Shown piece after piece: positions 13,001 to 25,000 of a DNA stretch of 64,000 bases. The notes beneath the pieces are model-generated. The model was not told where the DNA came from and searched no databases. It was given only the letters and a program-made list of their open reading frames with translations. The position numbers and the translations under genes are program-made. Origin of the DNA: Camelus bactrianus (lineage: Eukaryota; Chordata; Mammalia; Artiodactyla; Camelidae); contig NC_133548.1 of NCBI RefSeq assembly GCF_048773025.1, positions 34,844,001-34,908,000 on the forward strand. The letters run 5' to 3'. Positions within the stretch are counted from its first letter, which is position 1, and every line of letters starts with the position of its first letter.

Positions 13001-16000
13001 TCTCTCAAACCCACCTCATAAAAACCAAACACATTATTGCTGAACGTACAAAAAGCACCAGAAGAAACTGAAGAGCTAAACTAGAGCTGCTCGTAAAATT
13101 AATTCCAACATGTAGCCTTCCCCACAGATTTTATTCATATGAGTAATTAGTAACAATAATAAAACAATAGGAATTATTTACAGAATGCCAATTATGCAAT
13201 GGGGACTATGGTCAGCACTTCACAGACATCACAGCATAGTAATCCTTGCAGCCATCCTGTGAACTTGCTACTGTGAACCCCAATTTACAGAAAAACTGAG
13301 ACTCAGTGAAGTTTTTTGCCCAGTGGTATATAACTTGTAAGAAAAGAAGCCAAAGCTCCAATTCATTCTGTCTGATTCCAAAGACCATACTCTAGGGACA
13401 CAGTGCCCCAGACCCTCTTCTCATGATGCGCAAGGTGGCTGCGGGGATGGAAGCCTCATGCAACCCAGACCTGGCAGCATGGGACAAGATTAGTACACAT
13501 GCTCAGGATGGGTCATTCCAGGGCAGGACCTCAGTGCACACCCACAGCAGTTCAAACAGAATTGAACATTCAGCTTGAAAAACACTGATCTGATGGTGCC
13601 ACCTACTGACCAACATGCTCTCACCAGCAGCAGACTCATGTGAGTACTTGGATCACATGGCTTTATGCTGTTTCATAAGAGTAAAATACCCCTCCTGTCG
13701 ACTCCAACATCTGAAGATGCTGTCTAGCTATGGAAATCAAATCAGCTCTTCTGATGTAATGGCATCTTCACAAATAGTGAACAGCAGTAACCTCAACTGA
13801 ATACTAACTTGAATACTAACTGAATATCTCTGTAATTGAAGTTTTGCAACTACAGTGGAGCTACATTTTTGTTAATATTGATGCTGCAAATCTGAAATAA
13901 TTCAATGCAAAAACTACCTCATTTTGTGCAAATTCAGAAATAATGTGAGTTGCCCAAATATTAAAAATTCATCAAGAAATACAATTTTAAAACCATACTT
14001 ACTCCATTGCACATGAGTTGGCAAATAAAAATATCACCTAGCCCTCTATTATGTTAATTACCCTAGAATTTACCAACCTCGGCATTTCTACAAGTGATCG
14101 AGTATTTTTATATCACATAATGATATCATCCCAGCCTTTAATAAGTGGTGGTAGCAAGGCTAGTGCTTAAAAAGCTGCCCTCAAGTCAATAATAACAAGA
14201 CAAAGGTTAAATTAATAAAAATCTTTTGAAAAAAGTCAAGGGACCTCCATGTCAAGTTATGCCATTCATTTAGACATTTAGACTAGAAAATGTCTAAAAA
14301 ATATTAGAGATAATGCTCAGAATTAAAAAGCATCATCAAAGTAAAAGCATGCTATTGTGATAGTAGATGTATGTATGCACTCTGAGAACCACATGCCTCT
14401 CTCCCTTTACATTTATTCCTATGAAAAAATATGCTTGAATTGAGTGTATGCATCTCTCTCCTAAACAGTATTCTTTATTTTCAAATGTGCCATATCAGAA
14501 AGAGAAATAACACAGAATTAAAGGAATATGCTTTAAGGTACATATCTACCACGTCCCTTCTTCTCCTACCCGTAAGGAAAGCAAGGCTCTAATAGCTTCC
14601 TAGGGTCCCTGGAAGGGGAGAAAGGAGCCCTGAAAGAGGCAAGAATCTCGAAAATTGGAGAAAATTCCTCCTTCCTAATGGGAGCTACAAATAGCTATAA
14701 ACCAAGAAGTAACCCCTATCCTCACTTCTAGGTAACTGGGCTTGGCCAATCCTAAAAATACAATACACTCCTAAGCTAGACTTGGCCTGGGGACCCTCCT
14801 TCTCAGGAATAAGCCAATTCCTTAAATTGTTTTTTTAAAACCATGGGCTGCCATCCATTAATTAATAGGTCATGAAAGAATTAAGTGGGCTATGACCAGC
14901 ATTTTTAAAAAAGGAAACAGAATAGGATAAAGTAACAAAATATCAGAGTAAAGCACACATTAGGATTATTATTTTCTGAAACTTGTTTCACATATGTTTT
15001 GGGTGGCAATGCAGATCTATTTTTACTGTGCATTGACAATCACTGCCTTGGATAACAACGCTGCACTGACCGTTGCTAAGGAGGACACATTTCCTCCAAT
15101 ATTCCTCCCACATGAGTCATCTTACCCAGAAGATTTATGAACCAACTATAACTGCTGACCAAGTTAAAAGAACCGTCTGACCTGAAAAAGAAAATCAAGG
15201 CACTACAACAAGTTTCTATGTATCTAAGTAAAACAACTCATTATATTTTTCTTTCCTATGAGTAATAAATACTAGACACCTGCTGTTTCCATAGTGTACT
15301 CTGAGATCATTTTCAGAATTGAGTAGATTCTCAACATTAAACATCTTCAACCAGAATCATTAAATGAATATAAATCTGACTTACATTCCCTGGATTTCTT
15401 CTAATATCTAAATTTCTAACAATGGCATCACTAATTTTTAAAAGCAAAGTGAGATATGCATTTAAATTTAAGCTTGAAGGATATCAGGAAAGAATAAGAT
15501 AAGCCAAGTCACAAATATCCAAAAAATGGAACTTAGCAGAAAGACTGTCGGTAAGTACACAAGGCTCTTATAGCTGACCAAGAACCTAAAAGAAAAAAGG
15601 AGAAACATAGGTATTAGTGAAAACAAGTACGAATCATATTAATTTTAGTTCTAAATCCCCTTAAATAATAATAGTAATAATAATGATGCCCTCACATAAC
15701 AGCATTCACTTACTGAGTGCTACGTGCCACTTTCCATGTGGTAACAGAGTGAACACCATCATCACCCCACTTTCCTTGTGAGAAAACCGAAGCACCACGA
15801 CTCTCAAGTGAATGCTCTAGCTCTTTTTTTGAAGCTCCAATGGTGTCATAGTGAATGTTCTAGTTCTTATAACTCATACATTATTTCATTCCCAACAACT
15901 GTATATTTTCAATGAATCTTTTATTTCTATTGAAACATCATACTTGTATTTCTTTTTGGGGAGCATATCGTATTTTCAAATACTCCAAAATGTAAAAGTT

Positions 16001-19000
16001 TAAATACTTGGGAGATTCACCTTCACATTTAACAAGCTTTGTTCTAGAGGCTAGAAGGATATTTTTGAAATATACTGATGCACACAACCTTGAGCACTTT
16101 CATCCCATAATCAGCTTGAGAAGCAGACACTCAATATAAAAAGATACATAAAGCCTAACAGTGACACAGTCATCAAACACCAACCATCTCACTTGGGTCA
16201 CAAGCAACTTGGAAGCCCACATATAACTTACTCAAATGTTTAACGCCATAGTTTAAAAAGAAAAAAAAAAATCTGCCTTTCACATTAAATACTTAATATA
16301 GCAAATCTATGCATGAATATAGTTTGCCTGGATCTACTTTAAAATTTATACCAGAAAAAAACAATGGTTGATGATGGATATGACAGGGTTTTTAAAAAGC
16401 TATCAAGACCATAAGCACAATTATGGTGAAATAGTATTTGAGAAAAACTAAAGACCTCGAACCTCAGGCACCCAACATGCCACCAGGATAGGCCACATGG
16501 AGCCCACGTGACCTCCACAGCATGGCCTGTCTGAGATTGTGCAGCAAAATGTGTTTGACCTAGTTAAGTGGTGCAGTAAACTACCTGGTTGGTAAGAGCC
16601 TGCTACTATGGCCTGTCTACCTCTGATGGGTGTCTCATAGCAGCCTGGATCGATAAGCAACCTCCTGTGGAGCCTAGTAATAGTGGCAGTTTACAGCTGC
16701 TCACCTCCGTGAAACTGGGACTCTACAAAGTGGGAGAGAGGAAAGCAGTATGGATAAAGCTACCATATGAATCTGTCTCTCATTTGAATTGTGCCTGTAT
16801 GCTAAGCCTTGTGCAACTCACAAACCAAAGTTTCCATATAAGTTTGTAATAACGTGGGTTTCTATTAAAACAAACAAAATCTCAAATGCCCCTATCTTAG
16901 GTGAGTAGATATTGCTAGTCTTTGCTTTCTCTCTGCAAGAAAAAGAAAAAGTGATGATTGTAATTCAGCTTCTAATTTATTTGAAGAACAAGTCAATTCA
17001 GTTAGTGGAAAACAAATGAGTATCTCTAAGTTTTCTGAATAGGAGGCAATTTTAGGCATTTTGCTATTTTTCAGAAATTTGAGCTTTTATTTAACATTTT
17101 AATTCTAATTCACTTCCAGTCTTCTGTCCTGTTCTTGAGTGACCAAGGAGTAAAATTCCTCTAATGCTTTGTCTTCTGTTATGACAAAAGCAGCTCATGC
17201 TTCTACAAAATGCTGGTAAGCAAAAGAAGGACATAGGAATACTATAATCGACCCTGAAGTGAGCAACACTCCATTTCCTTTTAGTCTTTTCTAGGCATCA
17301 TTGTCGTTGCATTCTCTTTCACTCAGTGACTGAAAATGTTCAACAGGAGAGACAAGTGTCCTGCTTGTTTGGGTCTCACATTGTAGGAAACGGTGACTAA
17401 GAGTCATGAAGAAAACACAATGGAGTGACCCGGAAGAGCCAGTCAGGGACATTGGAACTGAGTCCTGAGTGACGTCTCCCGCTGGGCAACAATGTGGTAT
17501 CAGAACACTTCACACAGGCACAAGCAAGAACCAGGGCTCCGGGTGGGCATGAGCTTGATGTGTTCTAGAAAGAGAAAGAAGCTCAAGGGCAGTGAAGGGA
17601 AGAGATGTCAGAAGGAAGGGAATGAATCACATAATACCTCACAGGCAAGGAGTGCGGGTTGCATTCTGAGAACAAGGAAAAGCCACTGGAGGGCTTGACA
17701 TAGGGAGAAAAGACAGAAACCGGTTTGCTTTTTGAAAAGACCACACTGATTGCTAGGTGAGGACGACCTGTAGGGGGACAAGAGCTGGAGTCAGGAGACC
17801 AGTTAGGAGGTTGGTCTGGCTGAAGAGACGGAGATCACAGACCAACTGAGGTGGAGCAGGAAGGCCTTGGTAATGCGCTGGGTGTGGGAGGTAAGGAGAA
17901 GGGTAGAAAAGAGGAGGACAGCAATCCGAGGGTGACATCCATTATTCCCGTGAGGAACTGGATACCACTCTTCTGGGAAAGGGAGGCGTGAAGAAGAGAT
18001 TGGGGTGTGATGCGATTATTGAACACTGTGTGTCAGCCAGGGGTCTACCACGGTATGCATATAAATCATGAAGCAGGCACTGTCACAATTATCATCCTCA
18101 TTTTATGAAGATGAAGAAACTGAGGCACAGAGAGGTAAAGCAACTTGTTCAAGGTCAGACGGCTGTGTGGTAAAGCTTGACTTGAACCCAGGCACTCTAA
18201 CTCTTAACCAGTGACTATATATAATCTTGCATGAATAGTGTCCAAAACTAGAACCATACCATAGTTACTATTTTATAACTTCTTATGATTTAATTAAGTT
18301 GTTTCAACTAAAAAACACTAAGAGTAAAAATAACCAGCTCAAAATGAATTTAGGTTTAGAAAAGGAAACAACAAAATTTCTGAAAAATGAGCAAAAATAC
18401 CTCAAAATGCCAAATAGTTACAAAAATCTCCCCATTGTTCACCAAAACTAACAATTTAAAAGGTGAGCTAGGTAGGATATTTATTTTCCACCAATTGTCA
18501 ATTCATTTGAATTACTGGATTGACCAATTTGCTTCCAGTCAAATCATATGCCACCAAAGCCCTTCCCTCTCACCCTGAGGATATTTCTATGTGATAAGTA
18601 GCATTCATAGTTTAATAAAAATATCTGATTCCAGCCAATTAATAATAGAAATAAGCACTCAGATTGGAAATGTGATAATCAGTCTTACAAAGACTAATAT
18701 ACACACCTTGGAAACAAAGATGTCAGAAAAAACAATGTTACTAGAAGAGATCCTTTCAAAAGCCAAGAATCTGAATTGAAGTCCAGTATGTACCCAACGG
18801 CCCACATGGTAGTCACAGAAAGCATCAGCAGCAGGAAGAGCTGTTAAGAGATTCAGAATTTTGAAGGATTAACTTTATGGATTTTTATCTCCTGAGACTC
18901 TAATAATAATTAGTTCAATAGAAGAGCTACTTCCTAAATATATTATACAATAACAATTAATACAACAGCAGAACACAGTTTTTTTTCCGAAACTGCTGAT

Positions 19001-22000
19001 TGACAAATTTGAAGTTTGAGAAATTCCAAATCCTGCAAACAATCTTCTAAAAGCCTTACATTTTATAAAATGTGGTTTAAACATGTTTTGTTTTGTTTTG
19101 CTTCCTTCCACTCCAAGAAATGGCAGTCTTTTGAGAAAAGTGTTCATGATAGCTGAGATTTAAAAAAAAAATAATTTCTTTCAAACAGCATTATATGTAA
19201 GAAAGCATAAAGCAAGACAAAAAGACCACACAAAAATCAAAGCACCCAAGACTCAAAGGAGAGAATACAAGAGTTCCAACCTAGGTACCAGATGGGGCTA
19301 TCCCCTAATAAAGAAGGTTAGAGGGAACAACTGTGCAGAAAAGATGAGTTTCATTTAGGGCATCTGGAATTTTAGATGCCTACTGACTAGGAAACAGCCA
19401 GGAGTCAGAAAAGCAGACCAACCATGCAGAAGAAAACTTGGTATTCATTAGTGTACAGGTGGGAAAGTTATGAATGAACAACATCCCGAGGAGTGTGTAC
19501 AGGTAGAAAGGGACAGAATTTTGGCCAGCAGAAACTTTTAAGGGGAACAAGCTACACCCAAAAAGGTAAGTAAGAAAGAGTGATCAGTGTGAGCAGAAAG
19601 GCAAGATGAGGGCAGAAGAAAGGTTCTAGTAAAGCCAGGGAAGAGAATTTCAAGAAGGGAGTGGTTCTCAGTGTCAAATGTCACATGGAGGCCAAAGACT
19701 GAGACACATCCTCAGGATGCTAATAATTCAGGTTTATTCTAGCAAAAATAAAAGAATGAAACACCCACAGATCATCAGTGGGGCTATCTGCATTGAAGCC
19801 AGGTGCCACACCTACGCAATGCAGTCCCTTAACTGCAATATACATGACCCTGGAAGCAAGCAGGGCTCTTGCAACAGCAAAGGAGGAAAATATATTTGCC
19901 CTATCTTCTTCAATTTTTGCTTTTCAAAGCCCTATTCTGAAGATGGATAATTTCCCATGATATCAAACCTTTAATATGCCTCTAATTCTAATTTGCATAA
20001 CAAAATGCACAAGTTTAGATTTTTTTCAAAAGGTAAACTTAGAATCTATAAGCAACATAATCTCAGAACACAAATAAGAATTAAAGGTGGATCTCAAAAT
20101 TTTAATCCCAGATATAACATTCAAAGATAAGCCACACAGTTTACTCATTCAACAAATATTCTAGCGCATACCCTATACTAGGCACTGCTCTAGGCACTTG
20201 GAACACAATGAATTTACAATTAAATTCACTGTACAATCATGGAGCTTAAATTCCAGCAGGGGAAGACAGACAAATGTACTAAGTGAATTTTATGGTATAT
20301 AAAAAGCTGGATCACACAGAGCCTTGTAACCATTGTAAGGATTTTGGCTTTCATTCTGGGAGAAAGGGGGAGACATCACAGGACTCTGAGCAGATGAATG
20401 ATAGCATGTGACTTACATTTTAAGATTCATCTGGCTGCTCTGTTGAGAAGACATCAGAGGGGAGTAGGGGCTGGGAGATGTCAGATAGCTGCAGAAATCC
20501 GCATGAAAGATAATGGTGGCTGGACCAAAGTGCCATGGTGAAGTAGTGAGGAGTGTCAGATTCTGGACATACGCCGAGGGCAGAACTAGCCATTATGTTT
20601 TTCTGATGGACTGGATACGTGGTATGACAGAGAAAAGGCAAAGATGACTGGAGAGTGGGATGTGCTACCAACTGAGATGGGAAAAGCTGTACACAGAATA
20701 GATGGGGGCAGTGGAGAGATCAGGAGCTCAGTTTTGGATTTGTTATGCTGACAATGCTTAATGGACAGTGAACTGGATAGATCAAGTAGATAACTGAATA
20801 TACAAGTCTGGAAAGGAATGAACTACAGATAACTTTGGGAGCTGTCAACATATAGATGGCTTTTAAAGCCATGGAAGCACATGAAATCACCAAGGGAATG
20901 ACTACATTGAAGAGAAGTCCAAGGACAAAACCCTGGGGCACGCTACCAATAAGGGGTGGGGGGGGAAGCAAGGGAGTTGGCAAAGGAGGCTGAGGAGTAA
21001 CTTCTCTCTCTCTCCCTCTGCATACCTAACTGCAAAACAGGTGTAGTATTCATGATGACCCTCTGCATAGAAATCTCATGCCTGTTAATTTAGAATCATT
21101 CAGGTAGGGGATTGTATAGCTTAGCAGTACAGTGCATGCTTAGCATGCACAAGGTCCTGGGCTCAATACTAAGCACCTCCATTAAAAAAAGAAAAGAATC
21201 ATTCTGAAAGTATAACTACTAATTATTATCAGATAAGATGATGCAATCTATCATGGAATTAATTCAATACCCCATTTTAACAATTTGAATTATACTCCCT
21301 GTTATGACTTAGATTGTGTTGGGCATTCATGAGAGTAAGTTGAACATCCTGACTTTTTCTATCACTCCGTTCACTTTTAACTTTAGAAGAACACCACCCA
21401 GAAGAACTGCCAAATTAAAAAAAGAATAAAATTGGGTTTCACCTCTCGGAATTCAAATGTTTTTTATTTAATGAAGTAACACCATATGCTTGAAGTTTGC
21501 AATACTGTGATTTTTAAAAGTCTAGTTCCTCACAATTCTAACAAAATGTTTTGAATGTTACTATCTTCCCTTTGAAAAAAATTTTAATAGGAAAAAGTTC
21601 TTTAAGAAAAGCTCCTATTAAATTTCTGTGCAACAAGGTATTTTTCCTTTTGCTTCTCTAAGAATCTAAATCATCTGTGTTTCAGTTCACTCATTAAATA
21701 CATGTGGAAGTATGCCATGATATACACAAGGTAACATGTGGCTTTAGAGCCATCTAGCTAAGGACCAACAATAAATTGCCAATGAAAGTGCCAAATTTCC
21801 AACTTTCGGTTATGGGATATATAGAAAAGATTTTATCAGGAGATACAATGCAGCACTAGGCCAACTCTCTGGTGCCTTAAAAAACAAAGACAAATGAACA
21901 AAACAGTTCTCACAGCCCACAGAATAGGCCCTGTATGAAAGTACCTCGCATTTCTGCAGCCACCTCCAAAGTCTGAAGTTTTTGTTGGCTCGCATTTTGG

Positions 22001-25000
22001 CCTCTGTTTTTAGCATGTGAATAATGAGCCGATTTTTGTTTTGCAGAGCCATATCAAGGGGTGTTTCTCCCTAAAAAAAAAAAAGAGAGAGAGCAATGTT
22101 GTGTCAATTTCTGGTGTACAGCATAAGGCTTCAGTCGTACATGAACATACATATATTAGTTTTCATTTTCTTCGATTATATTTTTGATATAGCACAGGTG
22201 ATAAACATTTTATTTAAAAAATCACCAGAATCATAGGTTCAATGTATTTATTCCAAGGGCAGCAAACTATTATTGTTTATACCTATCTTGTGGTAACTGA
22301 AAACGTATGTATAGCTTATCTTTATGTTAATGTACCAGTCTACTAACCGTAGATACAATAAACTAAGGGAGATAAAAACCTGGTCATACCTTAACATTTC
22401 GGATATCCAGGCTAGAACCAGCTTCTAAGAGTTTATCAACAGCATTAACATTTCCTGCTGCAACTGCCCAGTGGAGTGGAGTGTTTTGGTGTATTTTATC
22501 AACGACGTTTAGAGAAGGATTAAACTTTAAAAGAAATCCAGTTGGTTCTGGCCTGTCTCAAAACAATAAAATACCAAGGGGTATTAGAAAAATGAATGAT
22601 TTGAAGGGTAAATGAAAACAATGACCCTGTCAATGAACCAGTTGGTAAGTATTCTGAAAGCTGAGGAACTTCCCTGTGCAGAGTTCTATTCTAGGTGTTA
22701 ACAGGAAAGGTGCAACCTCCTTGCTCCAAGAGATATCTATTAAATGACAGTCTGCTATATAATGTAATTTTAACATTAATACAGTAGAATAATTGCTTTT
22801 GTTTTTCAAACTTTTCCTTTCATGTTGTTCTATTGGCTTTTTTTTAAACTATGAATTTAACTTTGGCCTACATTAAATGCTAAGTTATTTATCTAATTAA
22901 AAAATTAAATGTAAAACATTATATTTGTAAAGATAAACCAAAAGCTAAGTTCACATTCTCTTTCCAGCCAATTATTACATACAGTGGTATAAATACTGCC
23001 CTAAAAGATTTGTTTATCATTGAAAGTTATGGACTTGAAAGCAGAATTCAATAAAATATTTTTACTTCATCTTCAATACTTTCTCTTCTTTCATGACTAC
23101 TCAAGAGATTCCTTTAATAAAATGATATACTACTTTACTTATTCTATCCAGATTTGTAAATGTTACACTTAACTTCAGAGTTATCACAAAAGATAACAAA
23201 ATGCTTTTTGACAAAATTCTACCCCCAACCCCACCACTCCATGAACAAAAAGGAAATTGCATCAGAACTAACTCAGTTCCTAGGAAAGACGTCCTAAGTA
23301 AAAGCTGAATCAGAAATTAAGAAAACACTGGAAACAATACTGATAAAGAGCAAACTGTAGTGTGTATTTGAATAAAAGAATACCAGAAGCTGGGTAATAT
23401 GGTGTTCATTAATCACATGTATGTGAAAAATAAATACACAGAAAAACTTAAATATGTACCTGATATGAACACATCAACAGACTATTTTCATAGATTAGTT
23501 ACAATTAATATTTTCAGAGCAGTCAACAATGTTAGAGAATCTCAAAATTCACTGTTTTCTGGAAAGCATATTTATCATCTAGATGTCAAATTATGGGAGC
23601 ATTTAAACTTGTAGCCATTCTTGAAAAATGTAAACTAAGAACTGGAAATCATGTTAATAAGTATATGCTATGGAATCTCTACCTGTTCTGCAAAAAATTT
23701 TTTCTTATTAGCAGCTTTCAAACTTTTCCCCAAAGCTATCAGAAAAGAGAAAATTTATTTCAATGGTGCTTCTCTAACAACTCCATTAAAAGTCTATATC
23801 ATAGTCACAAGATAGAAAACCTTATTTTCTTCTTCTTCAGAATGTTGTATCATTTCACATAGACAAAGATACTTAAATTGCTAGAATCAAGGATCAGAAT
23901 AAGGCAGTTCAATTAAATTCACTTACCCAAGTACTTTGTGAGCTGATAACATGAGAGGTGTCTGCCCATTCAAATCTGTCATATTCACACTCTGTTCAAA
24001 AAGAAGGGTCAATCAGCCTAACTGTAAACACAGTTCAATTTCTCCTTCCTCTCTTAGTACAAGTATCATTTTAATACATTTAAAACCACCATTGTGTCTA
24101 CAAGAAGGGTTCAAATATCATTTGAATAAAAGAAGTGTTCTGCTTCACATCCATAGGGTAAAAACTGATTGATTCCTACAAAATACTTTTAAAGGGAAAA
24201 TATGAATATATGACTTTAAATGTATGTTGTGAATGGGAGAGCTAAGGAAAAGAGAATAATGTTGATAATCACCATCAAAAATAAGAGACAGTAGGGACCT
24301 TAGAAGTCATCTAGTTTAGACTTTAGCTGACACATTAATTCACACTATCATCTTTTACACAAAGTCATCCAGTCTCTGCTTAAACACTTCCAGTAATAGT
24401 GAACTCTCAGTCTTCTGCAGCAAACATGAAAAATTCTTTTCTATTTTCCAGAATATAGGGGGAAAAAAGGAAATCATATTTCGGTGAAGGTATGCTTTTA
24501 ATAAAACAGAACATTTAACAAAATGGGCCCAGATTTGAGGTTTAAAATAATACCTCAACCAAGTGGAAAAAAAAAATCAATTACTGAATATTCTTATGGG
24601 CCTTGGAGGAAGGAGCCCAAAGAGAAGGAAAAAGGATGACGCCTCACACATCTTTCCAAAATGAGACCCAGGAGGTTATAATTATTCTACTCCAACTGGC
24701 TAAGTCTAAGAGAAAGTGCTTATTTAAAGAGAACACGATCATTCCAACAGCATTTGTGCAAACATGTTTCCATGCCTTTACAGGCGAGCCTATTGATACA
24801 TAAACTACTTGCTACCAGAAAGCATATCCCTGGCAAGTATAGTGACAGTGAAACTCCCACTGCCAACAACCTATAATTTAACTTGTGCCATAAATGGATG
24901 CCTCTTAAGGCAAGTCATTTTTCATGGAATTACTTTAGAGAACAATAAGAAGCGCACATTCAAATTGGTCTCCATTTGGACTCAAATAATGAAAGCTAAT

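Larger units (their letters stand above)
10751..15484 (-). other. ZDHHC13: ZDHHC13 intron 10, U12-type AT-AC intron
   Basis: A 4,734-bp minor-class intron. It contains a short MER5-like DNA transposon remnant (11612-11688), a minus MIR (13170-13400), an unclassified repeat-like tract (about 14860-15060) and a pseudo-exon (15126-15181). The remainder is AT-rich without recognised function. Confidence 0.88.
15586..18706 (-). other. ZDHHC13: ZDHHC13 intron 9
   Basis: A 3.1-kb intron with minus MIR relics (15690-15815, 18055-18220), a tract of old interspersed repeat (about 17600-17860) and an unexplained, less AT-rich tract at 16440-16860. Confidence 0.75.
18841..21944 (-). other. ZDHHC13: ZDHHC13 intron 8
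   Basis: A 3.1-kb intron that carries the tRNA-Ala-derived SINE (21102-21194) and a long old interspersed repeat (about 20125-20985). 19380-19700 may be a further part of that repeat family. The rest is unassigned. Confidence 0.8.
22071..22389 (-). other. ZDHHC13: ZDHHC13 intron 7
   Basis: The shortest intron at 319 bp; about a third of it (22094-22200) is LINE-1 3'-end sequence lying next to the acceptor. Confidence 0.85.

Noticed and set aside
15126-15181. Additional ZDHHC13 coding exon in intron 10
   Set aside because: Its translation matches nothing in ZDHHC13, its 56-nt length breaks the frame, and exons 10 and 11 already join perfectly.
21102-21194. tRNA-Ala gene
   Set aside because: The tRNA body carries many mismatches and is followed by an A-rich tail and flanked by a target duplication, so it is a SINE.
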